45,743 nt of DNA, from positions 1 to 45,743 of IMG/VR virus record IMGVR_UViG_3300031963_000272; one strand, 5' to 3'. The translations under genes were made by a program, and so were the position numbers. Positions within the stretch are counted from its first letter, which is position 1, and the number at the start of each line of letters is the position of its first letter. Below are positions 32,149 through 37,669 of the stretch, piece by piece. This stretch comes from a virus. The notes under the pieces were generated by a model. The model did no database searches, was not told the origin of the DNA, and saw only the letters and a program-made list of their open reading frames with translations.

Positions 32149-32331
32149 ATGACTCAACACATTGCATCCATCGTCATTACTACTGCCACACTTATGGGCA
32201 TTGGTACCCAGGTCACCATCCATCAATTGGATAAGGCGACCGCAAAGCAATGCATCAACCATGAGTGGCCAGTAGAAGCACATGACATCCACCTTGCGTG
32301 GTGCGCAGCTAACAACTACCCAACCAACTGA
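32149..32331 (+). CDS. small exported or membrane-anchored cyanophage protein
   Basis: 60 aa. An N-terminal hydrophobic stretch (IASIVITTATLMGIG) can act as signal or membrane anchor. The rest, AKQCINHEWPVEAHDIHLAW then CAANNYPTN, has two Cys and conserved W/H residues and resembles small proteins I have seen in cyanophages (QC...HDWP...WC...GYPT pattern). Unknown role, perhaps in the envelope. No Shine-Dalgarno site. Confidence 0.68.
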   Translation: MTQHIASIVITTATLMGIGTQVTIHQLDKATAKQCINHEWPVEAHDIHLAWCAANNYPTN

Positions 32332-32392
32332 TCCGTCTAAGCGGGTGACCAGGTGCAAACCCTGGTCCAGTTATTGCCACAATCCCGTGGCA
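32326..32392 (+). ncRNA. inter-cistronic RNA element A3
   Basis: Outer helix AACTG (32326-32330) with CAGTT (32368-32372), CCG/CGG with loop TCTAAG, and the T-arm-like GACCAGG, loop TGCAAAC, CCTGGTC (32347-32367). TGCCAC, loop AATCCC, GTGGCA (32375-32392) follows. It is then followed by the CA-rich leader CTCAACTCAACACC and ATG. Confidence 0.62.
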
Positions 32393-32410
32393 TCTACTCA
32401 ACTCAACACC

Positions 32411-32605
32411 ATGTACTACATCGTGATTGACGGCGTGCAGCATGGCTTCTCCTTCCAATGGGAAGAAGCACTGATCGAAGCTGCACAACAAGACCACATG
32501 CTTAACTCACCAGAGTTAAACGACGGCATCCAAGGCACGCATGACGTGCAGATCATGTCCTTCCAGGAGATGATGGAAGCCGACGACGTTGTGATGGTCA
32601 TCTGA
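32411..32605 (+). CDS. small acidic hypothetical protein
   Basis: 64 aa. YYIVIDGVQHGFSFQWEEAL suggests a beta hairpin followed by helices; the rest is acidic with several Met. ATG 32411 is preceded by a CA-rich leader without a Shine-Dalgarno site. Function unknown. Confidence 0.62.
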   Translation: MYYIVIDGVQHGFSFQWEEALIEAAQQDHMLNSPELNDGIQGTHDVQIMSFQEMMEADDVVMVI

Positions 32606-32663
32606 CCAGGCGTGAGCCGGGGCATCGAATGCCCCATACAACTATTGCCACAATCCCGTGGCA
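32588..32663 (+). ncRNA. inter-cistronic RNA element A4
   Basis: T-arm-like hairpin GGGGC, loop ATCGAAT, GCCCC (32619-32635), a short GGC/GCC hairpin with loop GTGA (32611-32618) and TGCCAC, loop AATCCC, GTGGCA (32646-32663). The outer pairing GTTGT (32588-32592) with ACAAC (32638-32642) starts before the stop and is weaker evidence than in A1-A3. The last 35 bases and the leader are almost identical to A3. Confidence 0.55.
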
Positions 32664-32681
32664 TCTACTCAACTCAACACT

Positions 32682-32930
32682 ATGCTGTGCTACTACCCCT
32701 ACGAAGGTGCAACCGAGCGCATCACCTGGCATGAAGGAGAATCAACCATGCTTCACTACCAAGTGCAGGTAGATGACTACAAGGGAGATCCTGACTGGAT
32801 CGAGCGTTACTCCCAGACACTTGGTGGAGGTATCCCTTGTGGTACCAAGGAGTTACTAGCTGCTATGTCTGATTACTATCAGCACATCAGCCAACTCCAT
32901 CTCGACACAATGGCTGGAACTATCTTCTGA
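32682..32930 (+). CDS. small hypothetical protein
   Basis: 82 aa from ATG 32682 (a later ATG would give a 60-aa protein starting LHYQVQVDDY). The middle is LHYQVQVDDYKGDPDWIERY, then a helical end (LLAAMSDYYQHISQLHLDT). Function unknown. It has the CA-rich leader shared with the preceding gene. Confidence 0.6.
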   Translation: MLCYYPYEGATERITWHEGESTMLHYQVQVDDYKGDPDWIERYSQTLGGGIPCGTKELLAAMSDYYQHISQLHLDTMAGTIF

Positions 32931-32981
32931 TTCCTGCTCTAAGGGGCTTCGGCCCTTTACTGCAGGATTCAATTCCTGCTC
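32931..32981 (+). ncRNA. inter-cistronic RNA element B1
   Basis: AAGGGGC, loop TTCG, GCCCTTT (32941-32958) is a stable hairpin. GCAGGA (32962-32967) can pair either with TCCTGC upstream (32932-32937), closing a helix around the UUCG hairpin, or with TCCTGC downstream (32974-32979). ATTCCTGCTC is a 10-base direct repeat at 32930 and 32972. Confidence 0.6.
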
Positions 32982-32998
32982 CCATACCACACGACACC

Positions 32999-33187
32999 AT
33001 GACTGCACTGAACATCCGCAAGAACCTTGCCTCAATCCTTGTCAATACTGCAGCAGCAGTTGAGAATGTCAAGGTACCTACCAAAGCAGGCGTGACAGAG
33101 AAGCTGAACGAGTATCGTACTCGGGCGGCGGCACTCATCATGCCGAACGACATGGCATTCATTATCCAACCCAAGCAAGGTAACTGA
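32999..33187 (+). CDS. small basic-helical hypothetical protein
   Basis: 62 aa: helical N-terminus (LNIRKNLASILVNTAAAVEN), then KVPTKAGVTEKLNEYRTRAA and a hydrophobic end (MPNDMAFIIQPKQ). ATG follows a CA-rich leader (CACACGACACC). Function unknown. Confidence 0.6.
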   Translation: MTALNIRKNLASILVNTAAAVENVKVPTKAGVTEKLNEYRTRAAALIMPNDMAFIIQPKQGN

Positions 33188-33190
33188 TTC

Positions 33191-33394
33191 ATGCAACGCA
33201 ACTACTTTTCAGACGCCTGTGTTGCTATCGTTTGTGGGACTGGTCTTGGCTTACTCCTATCTGTTGGAGCACAGAAAGTTCTCAACAGACACTACAAGGC
33301 CACGTGCCACAACCAACCAGGACATAACCTGATTTACACCAAGTCCATCCTTGGAGACACGTATTACTGCATCAACAGTAAGTACATGAACTGA
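33191..33394 (+). CDS. small membrane or exported protein
   Basis: 67 aa. A hydrophobic segment (CVAIVCGTGLGLLLSVGA) near the N-terminus is followed by a soluble part with two Cys (KATCHNQPGHNLIYTK, then YYCINSKYMN). The start is three bases after the preceding stop, so this gene lacks its own RNA element and is probably translated by coupling. Function unknown. Confidence 0.62.
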   Translation: MQRNYFSDACVAIVCGTGLGLLLSVGAQKVLNRHYKATCHNQPGHNLIYTKSILGDTYYCINSKYMN

Positions 33395-33395
33395 T

Positions 33396-33456
33396 CTCTG
33401 CACTCAAGCCTTCTCATCCTTGTGATGAGCGGCTTTTCTGCAGGGTTCTCCCTGCA
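33396..33456 (+). ncRNA. inter-cistronic RNA element B2
   Basis: AAGCC/GGCTT with CTCATC/GATGAG inside (33406-33435) forms a long hairpin. TGCAGGG (33439-33445) can pair with CTCTGCA upstream (33396-33402) or with CCCTGCA downstream (33450-33456). The layout is the same as B1 and B3, with different bases. Confidence 0.6.
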
Positions 33457-33484
33457 CTACACCACACGACACCAAGTTAGTTCT

Positions 33485-33724
33485 ATGAACTACCAAGCTG
33501 TTGAACAACTTCTCACGCAGGACGCTCGCCTGCTTGCCAGGAGAGATGCCCCTGTCATTGATCAAGAACTTGAAGAACAGCGTCAAGCTGCTCTCGAAAT
33601 CTTTTTCCAATGGCAAGATGGCATGCGTGAGTACCAAGACCTTATGCCGTTCTGCGTTGTACTCCAACGTAAAGTAGATCTCAACAGGGATCTGCTTCGT
33701 TGGGAACGCAGGCATGAAGACTGA
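33485..33724 (+). CDS. small helical acidic/basic protein
   Basis: 79 aa from ATG 33485; the frame extends upstream only through element B2. NYQAVEQLLTQDARLLARRD then helices and LQRKVDLNRDLLRWERRHE. No family recognised. Confidence 0.6.
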   Translation: MNYQAVEQLLTQDARLLARRDAPVIDQELEEQRQAALEIFFQWQDGMREYQDLMPFCVVLQRKVDLNRDLLRWERRHED

Positions 33725-33725
33725 C

Positions 33726-33774
33726 TCCTGATCGGAGGGGCTTCGGCCCTTCCCACCAGGACTCTATATCCTGG
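33726..33774 (+). ncRNA. inter-cistronic RNA element B3
   Basis: GAGGGGC, loop TTCG, GCCCTTC (33735-33752) hairpin. CCAGGA (33756-33761) can pair with TCCTG upstream (33726-33730) or TCCTGG downstream (33769-33774, loop CTCTATA). Same alternative-pairing plan as B1. Confidence 0.6.
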
Positions 33775-33798
33775 ACACCAAACCATTGCTACTAAATC

Positions 33799-34065
33799 AT
33801 GGCAATTTCAATTGACTACCACGACATCACAGCAGCTTGTGAAAAGTTTAATCTTGAGCCCACAGATTACTATCTTGAATTCACCGATCAAGTTGTCTAT
33901 ATGTACTGGGTTGCATGCCCAGCTGATATACATGACTACATGAAAGGTGACATGACCTGCCTTGATTACCAACGTAAAGGCAAGTGGCTCAGCTTTGAAG
34001 AATGCTCTGATCAATATGAAGAGCGTGCTTTCACAAACATGCGTTACATCCTGGAAACCAACTGA
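33799..34065 (+). CDS. small acidic hypothetical protein
   Basis: 88 aa, acidic and aromatic, e.g. PTDYYLEFTDQVVYMYWVAC, with three Cys in all. It shows beta strands followed by helices. ATG has no Shine-Dalgarno site. The following gene starts one base after its stop. Function unknown. Confidence 0.62.
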   Translation: MAISIDYHDITAACEKFNLEPTDYYLEFTDQVVYMYWVACPADIHDYMKGDMTCLDYQRKGKWLSFEECSDQYEERAFTNMRYILETN

Positions 34066-34066
34066 C

Positions 34067-34270
34067 ATGAAGACCATCTACTCCATGGGCAAAGGCAAGT
34101 ATGTGATCCTCGATTCTTATGGTGAGACTCATGAGAATCGTCTTGGATCTATTGCTATTGCCCTCCTCGCACTCCTCCTTGCCACCATCAGTGGCATGGC
34201 ACTAGTGGGTGTGGATCTTACCAACATCAATCCACAGCCCGTCAAAGCACAACCTACAATCAATCGCTGA
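34067..34270 (+). CDS. small single-span membrane protein
   Basis: 67 aa. A hydrophilic N-terminus (MGKGKYVILDSYGETHENR) precedes a membrane helix (SIAIALLALLLATISGMALV) and a short polar tail. ATG is one base after the preceding stop, so translation is probably coupled. Role unknown. Confidence 0.65.
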   Translation: MKTIYSMGKGKYVILDSYGETHENRLGSIAIALLALLLATISGMALVGVDLTNINPQPVKAQPTINR

Positions 34271-34271
34271 C

Positions 34272-34628
34272 ATGACCACACAACTCAAAGAACACACCGA
34301 AGTACTTGAGGCACGCATCCAATGCCTGATCGACAAGTTGCTTGCACAGTACGCTAAACAGTACGGAGATGGCGGCATTGCATTTGACATGGTCAAAGGC
34401 GTCAAGTACTACAAGCTCATACAACGTGACGTCAAACGCTCAACGTTGAATGGCAACACTGGTGCCTGCGTGCATGCATTCATTCATCGCCAGACTGGCT
34501 GTGTTTTTAAACCAGCGAGCTGGAAGGCACCAGCTAAGCACGTACGTTATAACCTCATGGACGAGATATCGTTTGCCACCTGCATCCAAGATGCTGATTG
34601 GGCTGGCTCATACCTCTACATGAAGTAA
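34272..34628 (+). CDS. conserved phage protein (KPASWKAPAKxVRYN family)
   Basis: 118 aa. The C-terminal part has CVHAFIHRQTGCVFKPASWK, then APAKHVRYNLMD and DADWAGSYLY. This motif combination occurs in a small protein family found in many phages, including cyanophages, with no known function. The N-terminus is a helical region (EVLEARIQCLIDKLLAQYAK). One base separates it from the preceding stop, as in its neighbour. Confidence 0.75.
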   Translation: MTTQLKEHTEVLEARIQCLIDKLLAQYAKQYGDGGIAFDMVKGVKYYKLIQRDVKRSTLNGNTGACVHAFIHRQTGCVFKPASWKAPAKHVRYNLMDEISFATCIQDADWAGSYLYMK

Positions 34629-34635
34629 CCACAAA

Positions 34636-34690
34636 TCCCTGGGCCTTCGTTGTTGAGAATCTTTCGCAACAAGGATGTAAGTCCCAGGAT
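34636..34690 (+). ncRNA. inter-cistronic RNA element C1
   Basis: Outer helix CCTGGG (34638-34643) with CCCAGG (34683-34688). It encloses a hairpin TGTTG/CAACA plus CCT/AGG, and the unpaired T-loop-like heptamer TGTAAGT directly before CCCAGG. Confidence 0.6.
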
Positions 34691-34717
34691 CATTTCACAA
34701 ACCACAGCAACTAACCA

Positions 34718-35092
34718 ATGCGTACTCGAATTTCAATCGTCAAAGAAGATAGGATCTGGAACCTGAGGTGCCAGGGCTATCGTTATGATTCCATTGCACA
34801 AATCGTTAATTGCAAACCGGTATCCATTACACAAGTCATTAGACGTGTACGTAATCGTCCTCCGTACGAGCAAGATCCTGTGCGTCGTGGAAGATTTAAT
34901 TCTTTCTTGAGCGATGCACAGATAGAAGATATTCGTACCCGTAAAGCACACGGTGTACCTGCTTCTGAACTTGCAGAAGAATACTACATCACTATTGCAG
35001 CTATCTATCAGATCACTTCATACCGCACCTACAAGAATCCTTGTGGTGACGGTGGTTATCAATTCAATTTCAACAATCGTTTAATGGCCTGA
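34718..35092 (+). CDS. HTH protein, possible transcription regulator
   Basis: 124 aa with two helix-turn-helix segments. The first is RIWNLRCQGYRYDSIAQIVN and VSITQVIRRV. The second, FLSDAQIEDIRTRKAHGVPA then EEYYITIAAIYQITSYRTYK, matches the HTH end of the protein at 43021-43356 (NSFLTD...IR...RIVNYKTYTN). These Res/sigma-like domains bind DNA. It may regulate the operon or the palindrome at 31443. No Shine-Dalgarno site; ATG follows CAGCAACTAACC. Confidence 0.72.
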   Translation: MRTRISIVKEDRIWNLRCQGYRYDSIAQIVNCKPVSITQVIRRVRNRPPYEQDPVRRGRFNSFLSDAQIEDIRTRKAHGVPASELAEEYYITIAAIYQITSYRTYKNPCGDGGYQFNFNNRLMA

Positions 35093-35131
35093 TCACTGGG
35101 CATCCGCACACAGTGTGGTGTAAGTCCCATG
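35093..35131 (+). ncRNA. inter-cistronic RNA element C2
   Basis: Starts TGATCACTGGG and ends TGTAAGTCCCATG. TGGG pairs with CCCA around a CACA/TGTG hairpin; the outer helix is shorter than in C1, C3, C4 and C5. The conserved TGTAAGT heptamer is kept. Confidence 0.5.
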
Positions 35132-35159
35132 TTCAATTGTCCACTTACCTCAATTCAAC

Positions 35160-35384
35160 ATGGGCGCACTCATGGATCAGACAGAAGACAACAAGCGGTA
35201 TCACCTCATCATCAACGTTGATGAGAAGTATGCAATCGTCAACGCACTAGCCTTCTATCATGCACACCACACCCTGGGTGCACTGATGGATGAGGATGAG
35301 CGTGAACAATACATGCTCGCATTCCAAGAAGATGGTCCAACCTTTGTTGATTCCTTAGCAACAAAGGTGGCCAATACCTTCTGA
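35160..35384 (+). CDS. small hypothetical protein
   Basis: 74 aa. YHLIINVDEKYAIVNALAFY, then TLGALMDEDEREQYMLAF; an alpha/beta protein with no recognised motif. ATG 35160 follows the CA-rich leader CTCAATTCAAC; a second Met is five codons later. Confidence 0.6.
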   Translation: MGALMDQTEDNKRYHLIINVDEKYAIVNALAFYHAHHTLGALMDEDEREQYMLAFQEDGPTFVDSLATKVANTF

Positions 35385-35427
35385 TCCCTGGGCAGCACCG
35401 ACGTAAGTACGGTGTGTAAGTCCCAGG
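35385..35427 (+). ncRNA. inter-cistronic RNA element C3
   Basis: CCTGGG (35387-35392) with CCCAGG (35422-35427). The inner hairpin CACCG/CGGTG has an AC GTAA GT apical part, and TGTAAGT precedes the outer 3' strand. Against C4 the inner stem shows base changes on both sides. Confidence 0.65.
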
Positions 35428-35457
35428 CTTTACTGTCCATCCACTTCAACTCAAACC

Positions 35458-35604
35458 ATGAGAGACCCTAACTTTATTGACGAGCAACGCAACGCTGACT
35501 TGCTTGATGCCATGGCTGACATGGCATATGAACAAGAGCAAGCCATGCGTGAAGAATACGAACTCAACCCACCTGAACTGGAGACCTACGATGACCAAGC
35601 CTAA
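35458..35604 (+). CDS. small acidic protein
   Basis: 48 aa, acidic (FIDEQRNADLLDAMADMAYE, then YELNPPELETYDDQA). It follows element C3 and a CA-rich leader (CTTCAACTCAAACC). Its 3' end overlaps the next ATG by 14 bases. Function unknown; too short to classify. Confidence 0.55.
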   Translation: MRDPNFIDEQRNADLLDAMADMAYEQEQAMREEYELNPPELETYDDQA

Positions 35605-36022
35605 GTCCACATTTCGTCAAGCATGGGATGACGGTGACATCATCGTCATCCTGATCGCAGTCATTTCAATCATCATCACGGAGTTTGCATCATGTCTTAC
35701 ATCTCAGCACTCAAGAAGTTCTACCCCAAGTCCTACAAAGCACGCTTCGCAATCAATGCCTACAACGTGCACAAGTACTTTGAGCACAAAGACCCAACGG
35801 TCGTCACGGTCCACGAAACCTACCTTAGGTACGGCGGACCCGAAGAAGGGGGCTGGTACTACACCCAAGGAGAACCTCTTGTCAGCCACTGCATCTTCTC
35901 CAAGAGGCAAGCAGTCCAGGTCTACGTCAAGTACTTCGAAGAGTACGAGATCGAAGGCCAACCTTCTCTTGGAGATACGACAACTCGATCCAACATCGAC
36001 ATCAGTTTCTCCAACGAACTAG
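35591..36022 (+). CDS. small membrane protein with uncertain 3' extension
   Basis: The first 35 residues (MTKPKSTFRQAWDDGDIIVI, then a hydrophobic helix LIAVISIIITEF) look like a small membrane protein. No stop occurs until 36022, so 331 bases overlap the next gene in another frame; that part is Ser/Thr/Lys-rich and probably a shadow. Either the membrane protein has a long overlapping tail or it lost its stop. Total 143 aa. Confidence 0.4.
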   Translation: MTKPKSTFRQAWDDGDIIVILIAVISIIITEFASCLTSQHSRSSTPSPTKHASQSMPTTCTSTLSTKTQRSSRSTKPTLGTADPKKGAGTTPKENLLSATASSPRGKQSRSTSSTSKSTRSKANLLLEIRQLDPTSTSVSPTN

Positions 36023-36060
36023 CTAAGGCTTATCCTGAATCCCGTCCGTACTACTGCTGA
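35692..36060 (+). CDS. hypothetical protein
   Basis: 122 aa. FYPKSYKARFAINAYNVHKY, then a Tyr/Gly-rich part (RYGGPEEGGWYYTQGEPLVS) and QAVQVYVKYFEEYEIEGQPS. It is probably an alpha/beta protein with no recognised family. It lies downstream of a membrane protein gene and is followed three bases later by the next gene. Confidence 0.62.
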   Translation: MSYISALKKFYPKSYKARFAINAYNVHKYFEHKDPTVVTVHETYLRYGGPEEGGWYYTQGEPLVSHCIFSKRQAVQVYVKYFEEYEIEGQPSLGDTTTRSNIDISFSNELAKAYPESRPYYC

Positions 36061-36063
36061 TCA

Positions 36064-36306
36064 ATGCAAGCAACTGCAACACCTGCACTCAGTATCAATC
36101 AACGCAATCTTTATGCGTACTACTTGAACCACAAGAAGAAGTATGGGAACACACCATGCTTCGTACCTAAGCTTCCATCGCAAAGCTCAAGGCTTGAGCA
36201 ATATCTCCAGGCCTTGGTGAGACTGGAAGAATACGGATTGATACGTGTAGACAGGAGCAGTGCTAACTACACTGCATGGATCATGCTTGCACCTAAGGAC
36301 GCATGA
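36064..36306 (+). CDS. small helical, possibly winged-helix protein
   Basis: 80 aa. LSINQRNLYAYYLNHKKKYG, then SSRLEQYLQALVRLEEYGLI, then RVDRSSANYTAWIML. The helix-helix-beta order is that of a short winged helix, but no certain DNA-binding motif is present. It starts three bases after the preceding stop. Confidence 0.58.
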   Translation: MQATATPALSINQRNLYAYYLNHKKKYGNTPCFVPKLPSQSSRLEQYLQALVRLEEYGLIRVDRSSANYTAWIMLAPKDA

Positions 36307-36330
36307 CGTAGGTATTTATACTTAATATTG

Positions 36331-36352
36331 TTCGCTATTCGCAAATAGCGAA
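36331..36352. promoter_or_regulatory. 9-bp inverted repeat (candidate operator or hairpin)
   Basis: TTCGCTATT, spacer CGCA, AATAGCGAA is a perfect 9-bp inverted repeat between the 80-aa gene and element C4, next to the AT-rich ATTTATACTTAATATT. It could be an operator near an internal promoter or an RNA hairpin without a T-run. Confidence 0.5.
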
Positions 36353-36383
36353 TACATGCCAATACTTCAGTCATAGCCTCAAT

Positions 36384-36424
36384 CCTGGGCGTCACCTACG
36401 TAAGTATGGTGTGTAAGTCCCAGG
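36384..36424 (+). ncRNA. inter-cistronic RNA element C4
   Basis: CCTGGG (36384-36389) with CCCAGG (36419-36424). Inner stem CACC-TAC, loop GTAA, GTA-GGTG, and the TGTAAGT heptamer before CCCAGG. Nearly the same size as C3, with compensating changes in the inner stem. Confidence 0.65.
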
Positions 36425-36455
36425 TCTTTACATCAATCTCACCATCAACTCAACC

Positions 36456-36743
36456 ATGGAACAAACCAAGAAGTATCCTGAACTCAGCTGGACTAAGAAC
36501 GAGTATCACCAATTGCAACTTGCATTGGATGCACTCAAGAACATTCGCAACCGTGAAGACAGGCGTCATCAGATGGATGCACATTTAGATCCACGTATGG
36601 CTGACGTACTCGATGAGGTGATTGGTATGTTAAGCGATGAGCTTGACTATGACCCAACACCTAGTGAACCAGGTGAACCACCCATGACAATGGATGAAAT
36701 GCACAGTGCTGCATGGAAAGAACACCAGGAAATGCATCGATAA
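36456..36743 (+). CDS. hypothetical acidic helical protein
   Basis: 95 aa: helical first half (YHQLQLALDALKNIRNREDR, then ADVLDEVIGMLSDELDYDPT) and an acidic Pro/Glu/Met-rich end. Preceded by element C4 and the CA-rich leader. Function unknown. Confidence 0.6.
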   Translation: MEQTKKYPELSWTKNEYHQLQLALDALKNIRNREDRRHQMDAHLDPRMADVLDEVIGMLSDELDYDPTPSEPGEPPMTMDEMHSAAWKEHQEMHR

Positions 36744-36917
36744 CATCAGGTAGTACACATGTATTCCCCCCTCACACTCCCCCAAGGAGAACCAGGGGGG
36801 GACCCTTCTATATACATAAGTATTTCCTATGCATTACATCTCTTAATACACCAATCAATCCTTGACAACCCTGGTAGACTGACACAGTCTTCTAGACCAC
36901 ACATCAATTCAACTCAC
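36744..36917 (+). other. 174-base intergenic region with a GC hairpin
   Basis: CCCCCCT (36766-36772) pairs with AGGGGGG (36794-36800) around a 21-base loop, a possible terminator-like or processing hairpin, with no T-run. It is followed by AT-rich TCTATATACATAAG and TTGACA at 36862, which might be part of an internal promoter, but no clear -10 follows at the right distance. CA-rich leader CAATTCAACTCAC before ATG. Confidence 0.4.
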
Positions 36918-37130
36918 ATGACAAACTCAAACACTCCTCGCATTCCTGATTCAATTGACATCCAACGTCTTCAAGCTATGCAGCTTGTAGCCAAGATGAA
37001 AGAATCAGCTGAGAAACATGGTATTGGTTTCATCGGGGGCTTTATATCCCCCGATGGACAAAAGTTTGTAATGACAAACATGGATGATGATGATGATGCC
37101 ATGGCACTCATGCCGGAGGATCTCAAGTAA
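36918..37130 (+). CDS. small hypothetical protein
   Basis: 70 aa from ATG 36918 (the frame extends upstream across the hairpin region, unlikely to be coding). The middle helix is SIDIQRLQAMQLVAKMKESA, then a Gly-rich beta turn (IGFIGGFISPDGQKFV) and a run of Asp at the end. Function unknown. Confidence 0.58.
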   Translation: MTNSNTPRIPDSIDIQRLQAMQLVAKMKESAEKHGIGFIGGFISPDGQKFVMTNMDDDDDAMALMPEDLK

Positions 37131-37164
37131 CACTTATTTAATAAACAATTACCATTTTTCAAAA

Positions 37165-37500
37165 ATGACTCAACAACATCCTGTGGTTCCACCAAAGTAT
37201 ATGCTTGATGCTTGGATACATCAGTATCAAAGGTACGGCAAAAGTTTTGGCGATCTTCTTGTTGAAGCTGTTCAATATGGAGCAGATACAGAACTGGAAG
37301 AATGCTGCAAACTATTCGAATCTAATTCAGTATGTGGCACTAAGTTTCAACGACGCTCATCTGTCCGTGATCTACGTGACAGACGGAGACCTAAGTCAAG
37401 GCAAGTTTCAATGACAGTGTCCATTACTGGCACTGAAGAAGATCTACAACAGCTCATCCGCAAACTCAAAGATGACCAGGAAATCTCCATTAAGTTTTGA
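37165..37500 (+). CDS. MTQxHPITPPP-family protein, divergent copy
   Basis: 111 aa. It starts TQQHPVVPPKYMLDAWIHQY and continues QYGADTELEECCKLF and a basic RDLRDRRRPKSRQ segment. The order (TPPP-like start, WGADxELEACCxWL, LRxxRRPKxxSLK) is shared with the genes at 38850, 39223, 43353 and 43977. The family is known only as hypothetical in picocyanobacteria and their phages. Here the tail is replaced by another sequence (MTVSITGTEEDLQQLIRKLK). Confidence 0.62.
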   Translation: MTQQHPVVPPKYMLDAWIHQYQRYGKSFGDLLVEAVQYGADTELEECCKLFESNSVCGTKFQRRSSVRDLRDRRRPKSRQVSMTVSITGTEEDLQQLIRKLKDDQEISIKF

Positions 37501-37669
37501 TCGCACCATTCATGGTGTGAACATCACTGAACATGGTATCAAGTCAGTGAGTAAACAGATCAAGCTTGGTCCATTCCAACTGACTGTCAACGCCAGCCCC
37601 AATGGCGTCAAAGGATCAGTCAGTATTCCTGGTACAGGCTTGAGCATTCCAGGTATAAAACTTTTATGA
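37472..37669 (+). CDS. DUF4236-like small protein
   Basis: 65 aa. IKLGPFQLTVNASPNGVKGS then VSIPGTGLSIPGIKLL resembles the small DUF4236 unit, where IKLGPG...LNLSKxGxGxSxGxxG is typical. The domain has no established function. It overlaps the preceding gene by 29 bases, and its TGA overlaps the HNH start as ATGA. It was probably followed directly by element C5 before the HNH gene arrived. Confidence 0.55.
   Translation: MTRKSPLSFDRTIHGVNITEHGIKSVSKQIKLGPFQLTVNASPNGVKGSVSIPGTGLSIPGIKLL

Noticed and set aside
32064-32663. Family A elements as additional true tRNA genes
   Set aside because: The T-arm-like hairpin is convincing, but there is no 7-bp acceptor stem, no proper anticodon arm and no correctly placed CCA.
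33404-33715. Leftward open frame (103 codons) over element B2 and the 79-aa gene
   Set aside because: Antisense to a gene with a good context; no start signal and no leftward neighbours.
36862-36890. TTGACA at 36862 as a promoter
   Set aside because: No acceptable -10 box at 16-18 bases; TAGACT lies only seven bases downstream, too close.
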